Below are positions 9,124-16,237 of a DNA stretch of 64,000 nt, one piece after another. Each line of letters begins with the position of its first letter. The stretch's first letter is position 1. The notes under the pieces are model-generated. The model made no database searches. It worked only from the letters and a program-made list of their open reading frames with translations, and was not told where the DNA came from. Origin of the DNA: Comamonadaceae bacterium (GTDB taxonomy: Bacteria > Pseudomonadota > Gammaproteobacteria > Burkholderiales > Burkholderiaceae_C). The stretch lies in the NCBI GenBank assembly GCA_013297875.1, contig JAAFIW010000013.1, forward strand, positions 57,674 through 121,673, read 5' to 3'. Made by a program: the position numbers and the translations under genes.

Positions 9124-9180
9124 TCGCTATTGATTCAATAGCTGCTTGAGCAATAAATACATGGGCTGCAAGGCATTTTC
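9124..9180 (-). repeat. Dispersed 68-bp element
   Basis: The minus-strand copy has ATTGCTCAAGCAGCTAT followed by TGAATCAATAGCGAT. It sits immediately after the phhA stop codon, between phhA and the convergent hypothetical gene. Confidence 0.85.
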
Positions 9181-9203
9181 ATACGGAAATCCAAGAATTT
9201 CCC

Positions 9204-9713
9204 TCAAACAGGGTTGGTGAAAGCAGCCAGAAACTCCTGGGCGGCATCTGCCCCCCTGATTCCGCGCAACAGTGCCGCGCCACGTGTGACAGCCAACTCA
9301 AAATCCTCGACGGTCTTGGCCGATTCGATACGCATGCAGGCACCGTCGGCATTGGGGCCCATCGCGTCGGTCAGTGCACGCACGGCGCGCCGCTTGGCGT
9401 CAGGCAGTGCCTGCCCGGTGAGTTTGGGTGGATTCAGCTCAGGCGCTGCAACCTGCGGCTGGGCTTCAGGGGCTACCGGCGGGGCAGCGGACGCTTGCGC
9501 AGGCTGCCCGGTTGCCACGGCGGCAATGAAACCGCCCGCAGACAGTTGCTCCAAAACCGCCTGTGCATCGGCAAAAAAGCGGCTCAACTCTGCCGCCGTT
9601 CGCTTGCCATCGACCATGATGAGTACCTGGCGTTGCCGGGGCAGCAACTCCCGCGAACGCTCGGCCAGCACATGCTCCCCCAGCGTGGTTTTGGCGTAAA
9701 CAGTGGTCGGCAT
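9204..9713 (-). CDS. Conserved hypothetical protein
   Basis: A 169-residue cytoplasmic protein starting MPTTVYAKTTLGEH; a longer start at 9752 would add an atypical segment. The N-terminal part (1-60) contains RQRQVLIMVDGKRTAAEL and resembles small helical domains found in Burkholderiales proteins. A Pro/Ala/Gln-rich linker (about 70-100) leads to a helical C-terminal domain (KRRAVRALTDAMGPNADG, then a segment ending in AAFTNPV). No signal peptide or membrane segment is seen. I do not recognise a function; the two-domain-plus-linker layout suggests a regulatory or adaptor role, but this is only inference. Confidence 0.75.
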   Translation of the reverse strand: MPTTVYAKTTLGEHVLAERSRELLPRQRQVLIMVDGKRTAAELSRFFADAQAVLEQLSAGGFIAAVATGQPAQASAAPPVAPEAQPQVAAPELNPPKLTGQALPDAKRRAVRALTDAMGPNADGACMRIESAKTVEDFELAVTRGAALLRGIRGADAAQEFLAAFTNPV

Positions 9714-9893
9714 GGGTAGATTTGTGCAAGTTACAAATGAGTCGCAAATCATGGCGTGATGTCACCGGCAGGTCAATCGCAATCTGGCAACAACCTGGGG
9801 CTGGACACCACGCCTGCCCCTACAATCCGCCCCCGCTCTGTGTTGCTGCACGCAGGGCGACTTTCATTCACCGCAGCCATGTAGAGGACCACC

Positions 9894-10970
9894 ATGTACA
9901 AAAACCTCGTAGCTGCTTTTGCGGCCACCTGTTTTTTCTCGCCCGGCTTTTCACAGCCGACTACCCCACCCAAAGAGCCGCTCAAAATCGGCTTCGTCTA
10001 CGTCGCCCCGCTCACCGAAGCCGGTTGGGTACGTCAGCACGACGAGGGTCGCAAAGCGGTTGAGGCGGCGTTGCCCGGCCAAGTCAAAACCACCTACGTG
10101 GAAAACGTGCCCGAGGGTGCCGACGCCGAGCGTGTCATCCGCGATCTGGCGCAACAAGGCCACCAGCTCATCTTCACGCCCAGCTTTGGCTACATGGAGC
10201 CCACGCTCAAGGTGGCGCGCGACTTTCCGGGCGTGAAGTTCGAGTCCATCACCGGCTACAAAACCGCGCCCAACGTGGCCACAGCCAACGCCCGCTACTA
10301 CGAAGGCCGGTATCTCGCCGGCATTGCCGCAGGCCGCATGACCAAGACCGACACTGCAGGCTACGTGGCGGGTTTCCCCATTCCCGAGGTGTTGCAAGGC
10401 ATCAACGCTTTCGCTTTGGGCATGCGCTCAGTCAACCCGAAAGCACAAGTGAAAGTTGTCTGGCTCAACGCCTGGTTTGACCCGCCACGCGAGCGCGATG
10501 CGGCCATGAGCCTGTTTGACCAGGGCGTGGACGTGATCGCCTTTCACACCGGCTCCACTGCGGTGATGGCTGCCGCGCAGGCTCGCGGCAAGATGGCTGT
10601 GGGCTACCACTCCGACATGCGCAAAGCTGGACCCGACGCGCAAATCATCGCCGTCACCCACCACTGGGGCGCTTACTACACACAGCGGGCAAAAGCCGTG
10701 CTGGACGGCAGCTGGAAAAGCGGCACGGTGTGGGGCGGTGTGAAAGAAGGCATGGTCAGCGTCGGCCACTTTGGCGCATCGGTGCCGCAGGCCGTGCAAG
10801 ACGAGGTGCTGGCGCGGCAGCGCGACATCGCGTCTGGAAAACTCAAGCCGTTCAGCGGGCCTCTCCAAGATAACCAAGGCAAAAGCGTGCTGGCGGCGGG
10901 CCAGACGATGGGTGATGCAGAGATTTTGACTATGAATTTTCTTGTAGTCGGTGTGCAAGGCAAAAAGTAA
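9894..10970 (+). CDS. BMP-family ABC transporter substrate-binding protein (likely nucleoside/purine)
   Basis: A 358-residue periplasmic binding protein of the basic membrane protein (PnrA/Med) family. The signal peptide covers about 1-21 (ends FSQ). Family motifs are IGFVYVAPLTEAGW at the start of the domain, TPSFGYMEPTLKVA and YYEGRYLAGIAAGRMTKT. BMP proteins bind nucleosides or related purines for ABC importers. Guanine deaminase lies 460 bp downstream, which supports a purine ligand. The transporter's ATPase and permease genes are not nearby. A TACAAT hexamer about 70 bp upstream could be part of a promoter, but this is weak. Confidence 0.92.
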   Translation: MYKNLVAAFAATCFFSPGFSQPTTPPKEPLKIGFVYVAPLTEAGWVRQHDEGRKAVEAALPGQVKTTYVENVPEGADAERVIRDLAQQGHQLIFTPSFGYMEPTLKVARDFPGVKFESITGYKTAPNVATANARYYEGRYLAGIAAGRMTKTDTAGYVAGFPIPEVLQGINAFALGMRSVNPKAQVKVVWLNAWFDPPRERDAAMSLFDQGVDVIAFHTGSTAVMAAAQARGKMAVGYHSDMRKAGPDAQIIAVTHHWGAYYTQRAKAVLDGSWKSGTVWGGVKEGMVSVGHFGASVPQAVQDEVLARQRDIASGKLKPFSGPLQDNQGKSVLAAGQTMGDAEILTMNFLVVGVQGKK

Positions 10971-11001
10971 TTCAAAATTTGATCCGACTGTTCACCAATT
11001 T

Positions 11002-11391
11002 ATGAAATCACTGCTTCTCTTAATCGCTCTACTGATGCCGTTGGCAGGTTACGGTCAAACGACTCAGACGCAATGCGAAGCTGAAGGCAACACATGGGAC
11101 ACAGCCGGGCAATCGCGGGGTTGTGTCAAAGGTACTGAACAAAGTTGTAGAGCTGCAAGGGGCACTTGGAGGCGAAGTGGTATGTTGGGCACCCTCGGTT
11201 GCGAACTGCCTGCGACCGATGGGGGCAAGAGTTGTTCGGACAAGTCTGAATGCCAATTTGGATGTGAGTACCTAGGGCCGGATGTGGCTCGAGACGCTAA
11301 TGTTGTCGGGACATGCGAATATTCGAATGTGCGCAGAGGCTGCTACAGACCAGTTGTTGGTGGAAAAGCACCTAATCGCATATGTGAGTAG
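11002..11391 (+). CDS. Small secreted Cys-rich protein of unknown function
   Basis: A 129-residue protein with a signal peptide (1-19, ends AGYGQ) and at least ten cysteines in the mature part, including a cluster SCSDKSECQFGCEY and a C-terminal ICE. The cysteine spacing implies a disulfide-bonded periplasmic or secreted domain. Base composition is visibly lower in GC than the neighbouring purine genes, and its codon use (many A/T third positions) differs, which suggests a later arrival between the BMP gene and guaD. The ATG at 11002 was chosen because it directly precedes the signal peptide. No family was recognised. Confidence 0.75.
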   Translation: MKSLLLLIALLMPLAGYGQTTQTQCEAEGNTWDTAGQSRGCVKGTEQSCRAARGTWRRSGMLGTLGCELPATDGGKSCSDKSECQFGCEYLGPDVARDANVVGTCEYSNVRRGCYRPVVGGKAPNRICE

Positions 11392-11427
11392 TTCGGATTG
11401 GCAAAGGGCTTTGCCGTTCTAAACCCC

Positions 11428-12726
11428 ATGAATGATTTCACTGCCTTTCGCGCCGCCGTCCTGCGTTTTGCAGATGACGGGACAGCGCTGCACGAAACCG
11501 ATGGGTTACTGGTCGTCAGTACCAATGATGTGGGGCGGTGTGTCGTTCATGCCGTGGGCGACTACTGTGTGTTGATCGGTCAGTACGCCAATCTGCCCGT
11601 TCAGCATTTCCCCAACCACCTGATCGCCCCCGGCTTTGTGGACATGCACATCCACTACCCGCAGACCGACGTGATCGGCTCGCCTGCTGATGGCTTGCTG
11701 CCCTGGCTTGAAAACTACACCTTCCCGCACGAGGCGCGCTTTGCCGATGAAGCCTATGCCGCCAGCGTGGCCGACTTTTTTCTCGACGAGTTGCTGCGCA
11801 ACGGCGTGACCACCGCGCTGACCTTTGGCACCTCGCACCCGCAGTCGGTGCACGCCTTCATGCGCGCGGCACAGGCGCGCGGCCTGCGCATGATGGCCGG
11901 CAAATCGCTGCAAGACCGCAACAGCCCTGATGGGGTGCGCGATCAGACCGAGCAGTCGCTCATCGACACCGAGACGCTGATTCGCCAATGGCACGGCAAA
12001 GACCGCCTGGGCTACGCCATTACCCCCCGCTTTGCGCCCAGCTGCTCCGACGCGCAAATGCACGGCGCGGGCGAGCTGGCTGCCCGCTACCCCGATGTGT
12101 GGATTCAATCCCATGTGGCCGAAAACAAAGACGAAATCGCCTGGGCCGCCCAGCTGTACCCGAAAGCCCGCAGCTACCTGCAGGTGTATGCCGACTTTGG
12201 CCTGCTGCGGCCCCGCGCCGTATATGCCCACTGCATTCACATCGACGCGGATGACCGCGCCCTGCTGCGTGACACCGGCACCGCCGCCGCCGTGTGCCCC
12301 ACCAGCAACCTGTTTTTAGGCAGCGGCTTTTTCGACTTTGCCGCCGCCCGCCAAAGCGGCTTTCTGCACGGCCTGGCCAGCGACGTGGGTGGCGGCACCA
12401 GCTTCAGCCCCTTTCACACCATGCGCGCCGCCTACTGCGCGGGCCGCGAGGGGCAAACCAAGCCCGGCATCTCGCTGTCGCCTCAAAAGCTGTGGTGGCA
12501 ACACACGGCAGGCGCCGCCGCCGCGCTGGGTCTGGGCGGCGTGGTGGGCAACCTGCTGCCCGGCAGCGAGGCCGACTTTGTGGTGCTCAATCCGCAGGCC
12601 ACCCCCCTGCTGGCCCGCAAAACCGAAGCCGCCAACAGCCTGGACGAATGGCTGTTTGCCTTCATCATGCTGGCCGACGACCGCGCGGTGGTGAAGACAG
12701 TGGTGGCGGGGGAAGCTAGAGATTGA
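11428..12726 (+). CDS. guaD: Guanine deaminase
   Basis: A 432-residue zinc amidohydrolase converting guanine to xanthine plus ammonia. Metal-site motifs of the amidohydrolase superfamily are present: PGFVDMHIHYPQTD near residue 70, QSHVAENKDE, HCIHIDADD, and the catalytic SDVGGGTSFSPF. The C-terminal GSEADFVVLNPQATPLL strand returns to the small beta domain. The ATG at 11428 gives the family N-terminus; an in-frame upstream ATG would add ten residues. It pairs logically with the upstream BMP-type binding protein for purine use as a nitrogen source. Confidence 0.96.
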   Translation: MNDFTAFRAAVLRFADDGTALHETDGLLVVSTNDVGRCVVHAVGDYCVLIGQYANLPVQHFPNHLIAPGFVDMHIHYPQTDVIGSPADGLLPWLENYTFPHEARFADEAYAASVADFFLDELLRNGVTTALTFGTSHPQSVHAFMRAAQARGLRMMAGKSLQDRNSPDGVRDQTEQSLIDTETLIRQWHGKDRLGYAITPRFAPSCSDAQMHGAGELAARYPDVWIQSHVAENKDEIAWAAQLYPKARSYLQVYADFGLLRPRAVYAHCIHIDADDRALLRDTGTAAAVCPTSNLFLGSGFFDFAAARQSGFLHGLASDVGGGTSFSPFHTMRAAYCAGREGQTKPGISLSPQKLWWQHTAGAAAALGLGGVVGNLLPGSEADFVVLNPQATPLLARKTEAANSLDEWLFAFIMLADDRAVVKTVVAGEARD

Positions 12727-12743
12727 GTGGGATCGGGGAATCT

Positions 12744-12858
12744 GAACGCAGAGGACGCAAAAGGCTTCGCAGAGGGCGCATAAAAAGCCAGACAAGCCAA
12801 AAATGAAATCTATTTTCTTTTCTGCGCCCTCTCCCTCAATTTCGCGTCCTCTGCGTTC
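12744..12858. repeat. CGCAGAGGACGC inverted-repeat element, copy 1
   Basis: Starts AACGCAGAGGACGCAAAAG and ends with the mirror GCGTCCTCTGCGTT, enclosing a short AT-rich loop; inner GCAGAGGGCGCA and TGCGCCCTCTCC arms also pair. Related copies lie at 32.8, 45.8 and 50.0 kb. Confidence 0.88.
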
Positions 12859-13096
12859 AACCTAGAAACAGCAGTTGACCGCTTGTCCCGGTAACTTCTT
12901 CCAATGAAATCAAACAATTTGTAGCGTTGATCGGCCTCACCATTTGGGTGAGAACGCTACGCACCCGATTGAGCCGCCCTGGCGTGCGCTGGCTGCGTTG
13001 CTCCTCCTCGCAGGCAAGGGCCTGCGTCGTCGTCACGCCTTGCCAGCCCACGCCATGACAGCCCACTCGGGCGCGTCCAACTGCTGTTTCTAGGTT
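12859..13096. mobile_element. MITE-like element, copy 1 (238 bp)
   Basis: Bounded by perfect 19-bp terminal inverted repeats, AACCTAGAAACAGCAGTTG and CAACTGCTGTTTCTAGGTT. It contains no plausible gene. The interior carries a GGGTGAGAACGCTACGC block and an inner palindrome (GCAAGGGCCTGC region). A second copy, about 236 bp with the same ends and order, lies at 60494-60729. The gap between guaD and the next gene (12727-13205) holds only this element and the preceding inverted repeat. No transposase is present, so it would have to be moved in trans; no obvious target duplication was seen. Confidence 0.85.
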
Positions 13097-13205
13097 CAAA
13101 GTCCCTGGCTGCTGTCACCCTTGCGCATTAATATGCAGCGGTGTTTCATGAACGCAACGCCAAAGTGGCTTTGTGCACCGAACACGCCACCCAAGGAGCT
13201 TCAAC

Positions 13206-14042
13206 ATGACAACAAAAAACCCCCTGCGCGCCGCGCAACCCCGCCACGACACCGCATCTCCCCTGGGCCTGCTGGCCAATCTGGCGGGCACCTGGTCAGG
13301 CGCTGGCTTTAACCTGATTGCGCTGCCCAACAAGCAGCACAACCAGTCGTTTCGGCTGATGCTGAACGCCACCACCGAGACCATTCAGTTCAACTCGATT
13401 GGCGGTGCTGTGCCCAACCGCGGCTCGGCGCAGGGTGACATCAACATCTTTGGCTTGACCTATTTGCAGCGCGTCAACGACGCACAAACCCACGAGGGCA
13501 TTCACATCGAGCCGGGCATCTGGCTGAACGTGCCGCCCACCACGGCACCGGCGGCACCTGCCAGCATCGTGCGGCAATCGACCATTCCGCATGGCGACTC
13601 GCTGCTGGCCCAGGGCACAGCGTCTGCGGTGGCCGGCGGCCCGCAGATTGCGCCGGTCAGCTCCAAGCCCACCGGCAACAGCCCCTTGCTGCACCAGCTG
13701 GGCTATCTGGATCCCTATGGCCACTCCAACCTGCCACCCGGCATGAAGCAGGGCTATGTGGGCAACATGAACCAGGCGCTGCTGGACGACATTGCCGGGC
13801 AACACATCGTGAACACCGTGGCGCTGCAGGTCAGCTCACTGCCGGTGGGCGGCATCGTGAACATTCCCTTCATCACCACCAACGCCAATGCCACCCGCAT
13901 GGAGGCCACGTTCTGGATCGAAACCGTGCAGCGACCCGACGGCTCGCAGTTTTTGCAATTGCAGTACACGCAGACGGTGATCTTGAATTTCCTGAACATT
14001 GACTGGCCGCATATTTCGGTAGCGACTTTGATCAGGACTTGA
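13206..14042 (+). CDS. Heme-binding-type beta-barrel conserved protein
   Basis: A 278-residue protein of a widespread but poorly studied family that is usually annotated as heme-binding (lipocalin-like). The N-terminal LANLAGTWSGAGFN resembles the opening strand of such barrels, followed by conserved PNRGSAQGDINIFGLTYLQ and HIEPGIWLNVP. No signal peptide is seen. The ATG at 13206 was chosen for its fit to the family start. It is convergent with the ferritin-like/DUF692/DUF2063 operon. I recall the family from sequence conservation only; the heme assignment and substrate are uncertain. Confidence 0.75.
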   Translation: MTTKNPLRAAQPRHDTASPLGLLANLAGTWSGAGFNLIALPNKQHNQSFRLMLNATTETIQFNSIGGAVPNRGSAQGDINIFGLTYLQRVNDAQTHEGIHIEPGIWLNVPPTTAPAAPASIVRQSTIPHGDSLLAQGTASAVAGGPQIAPVSSKPTGNSPLLHQLGYLDPYGHSNLPPGMKQGYVGNMNQALLDDIAGQHIVNTVALQVSSLPVGGIVNIPFITTNANATRMEATFWIETVQRPDGSQFLQLQYTQTVILNFLNIDWPHISVATLIRT

Positions 14043-14055
14043 TTCGCAGGCTGGG

Positions 14056-14123
14056 CGTTTTCAAGCCAAAACCGCCGAGCGCCCAGGTATTGATTGCTCG
14101 AGCAGCTATCAAAAGCGTAGTGA
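14056..14123 (+). repeat. Dispersed 68-bp element
   Basis: Begins GTTTTCAAGCCAAAACCGCC and carries GCTCGAGCAGCTATCAAAA, one base off the usual core. It lies just after the stop of the preceding gene. Confidence 0.85.
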
Positions 14124-14154
14124 CTGAATGCCTTCTGCTCGCCAACAAGCATTC

Positions 14155-14372
14155 GGGGTCAGATCAAAATTCAGGACGCGGTGGGTATCGGCGGGCGGGG
14201 AGCGGGTACGAAATTTTGCTCTGACCCCGATTGCGTGTATCCGGCGACTGCAAGCCTTTGCGTGCGACCTTTGTCCCGGTCAGAGCCGGTCAGAGCCCGA
14301 TTTCGTATTAGCGATCCGCCCGCCGACGAAGACCGCGTCCTGAATCGGGATCTGACCGGATCTGACCCCGAT
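14155..14372. repeat. Composite nested palindrome with GGGGTCAGA motifs
   Basis: GGGGTCAGATCAAAATT pairs with AATTTTGCTCTGACCCC within 75 bp. A second nested pair (ATTCAGGACGCGGT and ACCGCGTCCTGAAT, plus GGCGGGCGG and CCGCCCGCC) spans about 190 bp. GGTCAGAGCC repeats lie in the middle, and GATCTGACC repeats close the structure. No gene is present. Such GGGGTCAGA palindromes are often seen near REP-associated tyrosine transposase genes, but none is in the window. Confidence 0.75.
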
Positions 14373-14399
14373 TTTTGCTCACGCGCTGCAGTTTGGCAG

Positions 14400-14456
14400 T
14401 CAAAACAGCCACACGCCCATGTATTCATTGCTCAAGCAGCTATCAAAACCGTAGTG
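14400..14456 (+). repeat. Dispersed 68-bp element
   Basis: Contains GCCCATGTATTCATTGCTC joined to the AAGCAGCTATCAAAA core. It ends near the stop codon of the DUF2063 gene. Together with the composite palindrome it fills the 14043-14466 gap. Confidence 0.85.
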
Positions 14457-14466
14457 AAACTGAGTC

Positions 14467-15255
14467 CTACGTCACCAAACCCTGGTTCACAAAGTTAGTC
14501 AGCCACAGCCTGGCCAGCTCGGGGGTGGCGGTGGGTTGCAGGTTTAGCGGTGCCAGGGTCTGCAGGGCCTCAGCCAGGGTGCGTTGGCCGTCCAGCGCGG
14601 CCAGCAGGTGCCACTGCACGGCGGCCAGTTCGCGGGTGTGGATGCGCCAGGCCACGCGGGTCACGGCCAGCCAGGTGGGGCGGGCGGGGGGCGGTTGAGG
14701 CTGGCCGCCGGTGCGCAGGGTTTGCAGGTAGTCGTGCACGGGGTAGTGGCACGCCAGCAGGCGCAGGCAGGGGGCGGGTTGGGGATGGCTGGCGAGCAGG
14801 TCGGGGGCTGGGGGCGCAGCCGCTGCGTGGGGCGTGTTTTCCAGGCCGGGGGCATCGGCGACCTCGTTTAGCGTGGCGTCCAGGCGCACCAGGTCGATCA
14901 GGAAATCGGCCCAGTCGGGTGCTGCATCAGGCGGTGGGCGGGTGTTTTGCAGGTAGTCGGCAAAACCGTCGGCGATGCGGTCAATTGACGGGTGGCTGGG
15001 GGCATGCTGGCGCAGAAAGGCGCTGGCAAAGCCGTCCAAGCCCTCTGGCCCCAGAGCATGCAGCAGGCCAGGGAACAGGTTGTGAAAGGTTTTGAGCAGG
15101 CGGGCGCGGTAGGCGTGCTGGTAGATGGCCAGGCGGTCGGCGGCGTGCAGTGTGTCGGTGGATTGCAGGTGGGTGGCGGCTTGGGCCTGTGCTTCGTTAA
15201 GGCCCGTGGTGATGGCGGATTGCAGCCAGGTTTGGAGGTGGGGGAGAGGGGTCAT
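14467..15255 (-). CDS. DUF2063 (HvfC/BufC-like) MNIO partner protein
   Basis: A 262-residue protein with an N-terminal DUF2063 domain (about 5-100) showing ADRLAIYQHAYRARLLKTF, the family signature, and FADYLQNTRP. The C-terminal half (about 140-260) is a second helical/winged domain typical of the longer members. Known relatives act with DUF692 oxidases, probably recruiting the precursor peptide. It is the last gene of a three-gene operon. The ATG at 15255 was chosen because upstream sequence in this frame is a CCCTCTCCC-type repeat. The exact role here is inferred from the operon. Confidence 0.88.
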   Translation of the reverse strand: MTPLPHLQTWLQSAITTGLNEAQAQAATHLQSTDTLHAADRLAIYQHAYRARLLKTFHNLFPGLLHALGPEGLDGFASAFLRQHAPSHPSIDRIADGFADYLQNTRPPPDAAPDWADFLIDLVRLDATLNEVADAPGLENTPHAAAAPPAPDLLASHPQPAPCLRLLACHYPVHDYLQTLRTGGQPQPPPARPTWLAVTRVAWRIHTRELAAVQWHLLAALDGQRTLAEALQTLAPLNLQPTATPELARLWLTNFVNQGLVT

Positions 15256-15263
15256 GGATATTT

Positions 15264-15398
15264 CTCCCTCTCCCGCTTGCGAAGCCGAAGGCTTTGCCTT
15301 AAGGTGCGGGAGAGGGTTGGGGTGAGGGCTTTTGAGTTGTACAGGCTCGGTATCGCGCGTGCCCTCACCCCTGCCCTCTCCCAGGAGGAGAGGGAGAT
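15264..15398. repeat. CCCTCTCCC-type repeat, copy 1
   Basis: CTCCCTCTCCCGCTTG pairs with GCGGGAGAGGGTTGGGG, and a second hairpin CCCTCTCCCAGGAGGAGAGGG follows. It fills the gap between the DUF692 and DUF2063 genes and its end encodes the last residues of the DUF692 protein. Confidence 0.8.
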
Positions 15399-16237
15399 AA
15401 GTCCAGGGACAGGTTTTCGACCAGTGTTCGTGCCTTGCCCAGCTCAGCCTGCAACTGGGCAAACGTCGGAATCTTGTCATCCCACTCCAGCAGAGTGGAA
15501 ACCGCCCCAAAGCGCTGCACGGCGTGCCGGTACAGCTGCCACACGGGGTCGCTCACCGGGGCGTCGTGGGTGTCCACGATGTGGGTGCCGCAGTGCTGGT
15601 GACCAGCCAGGTGCATTTGCACCACGCGGTGGGCGGGCAGGGCGTTCAGGTAGGTCACGGCATCAAAGCCGTGGTTCACGCTGGAGACGTAGACGTTGTT
15701 CACATCCAGCAGCAGGCCGCAGTCGGCTTGGTTTGCCATTTCGGCCAGAAACGTCCACTCGGGCAGCGTATCGGCAGTGAAGCGGGCGTAGCTGCTGGGG
15801 TTTTCGATCACCAGCGGGCGCTGCAGCACCTCTTGCACCACGCGGATGCGTTGCACCACGTGGGCCAGCGTCTCTTCGTTTAACGGCAGCGGCAGCAGGT
15901 CGTGGGTGGTCTGGCCGGCCACGCCGGTCCAGCACAAATGGTCGGAGATCCACGCGGCGTTTGTCTCGTGGGCCAGGTGCTTGAGCTGGGCCAGGTAGTT
16001 GGTGCTCAGCGGATCAGTGCTGCCGATAGACAGCGATACCCCATGTAAAACCAGCGGGTAGTGCTGCGCAATTTGTAGCAGGGCGTGGTGTCGCCAGCCC
16101 TGGGTGCCGATGTAGTTTTCGCTGATGACTTCAAACCAGTCCACCGGCGGGCGCTCGCGCAGCACCTGGGCCAGGTGCGGGGCCCGCAGGCCCAGGCCAA
16201 AGCCAAGCCGGGGCAGGCCCAGCGGCGCTGGGTTCAC
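15365..16237 (-). CDS. DUF692 multinuclear non-heme iron oxidase (MNIO, HvfB/BufB-like)
   Basis: A 290-residue TIM-barrel metalloenzyme of the DUF692/MNIO family, whose members (MbnB, TglH, BufB, HvfB) oxidise cysteines in peptides or proteins. Family motifs: GFGLGLRAPHL at the start, DWFEVISENYIG, LVLHGVSLSIGSTDPL, HLCWTG, VIENPSSYAR, LLLDVNNVYVSSVNHG, and QMHLAGHQHCG, carrying the His/Asp/Glu metal ligands. The GTG at 16237 overlaps the TGA of the upstream ferritin-like gene (GTGA), indicating translational coupling. The last residues (SPSPPGRGQG) come from a dispersed repeat. Probable substrate: the upstream gene product. Confidence 0.93.
   Translation of the reverse strand: MNPAPLGLPRLGFGLGLRAPHLAQVLRERPPVDWFEVISENYIGTQGWRHHALLQIAQHYPLVLHGVSLSIGSTDPLSTNYLAQLKHLAHETNAAWISDHLCWTGVAGQTTHDLLPLPLNEETLAHVVQRIRVVQEVLQRPLVIENPSSYARFTADTLPEWTFLAEMANQADCGLLLDVNNVYVSSVNHGFDAVTYLNALPAHRVVQMHLAGHQHCGTHIVDTHDAPVSDPVWQLYRHAVQRFGAVSTLLEWDDKIPTFAQLQAELGKARTLVENLSLDLSPSPPGRGQG

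Noticed and set aside
12859..13096. Possible small gene inside the MITE-like element.
   Set aside because: No frame gives a plausible start with a ribosome site or recognisable protein, and both copies are disrupted differently.
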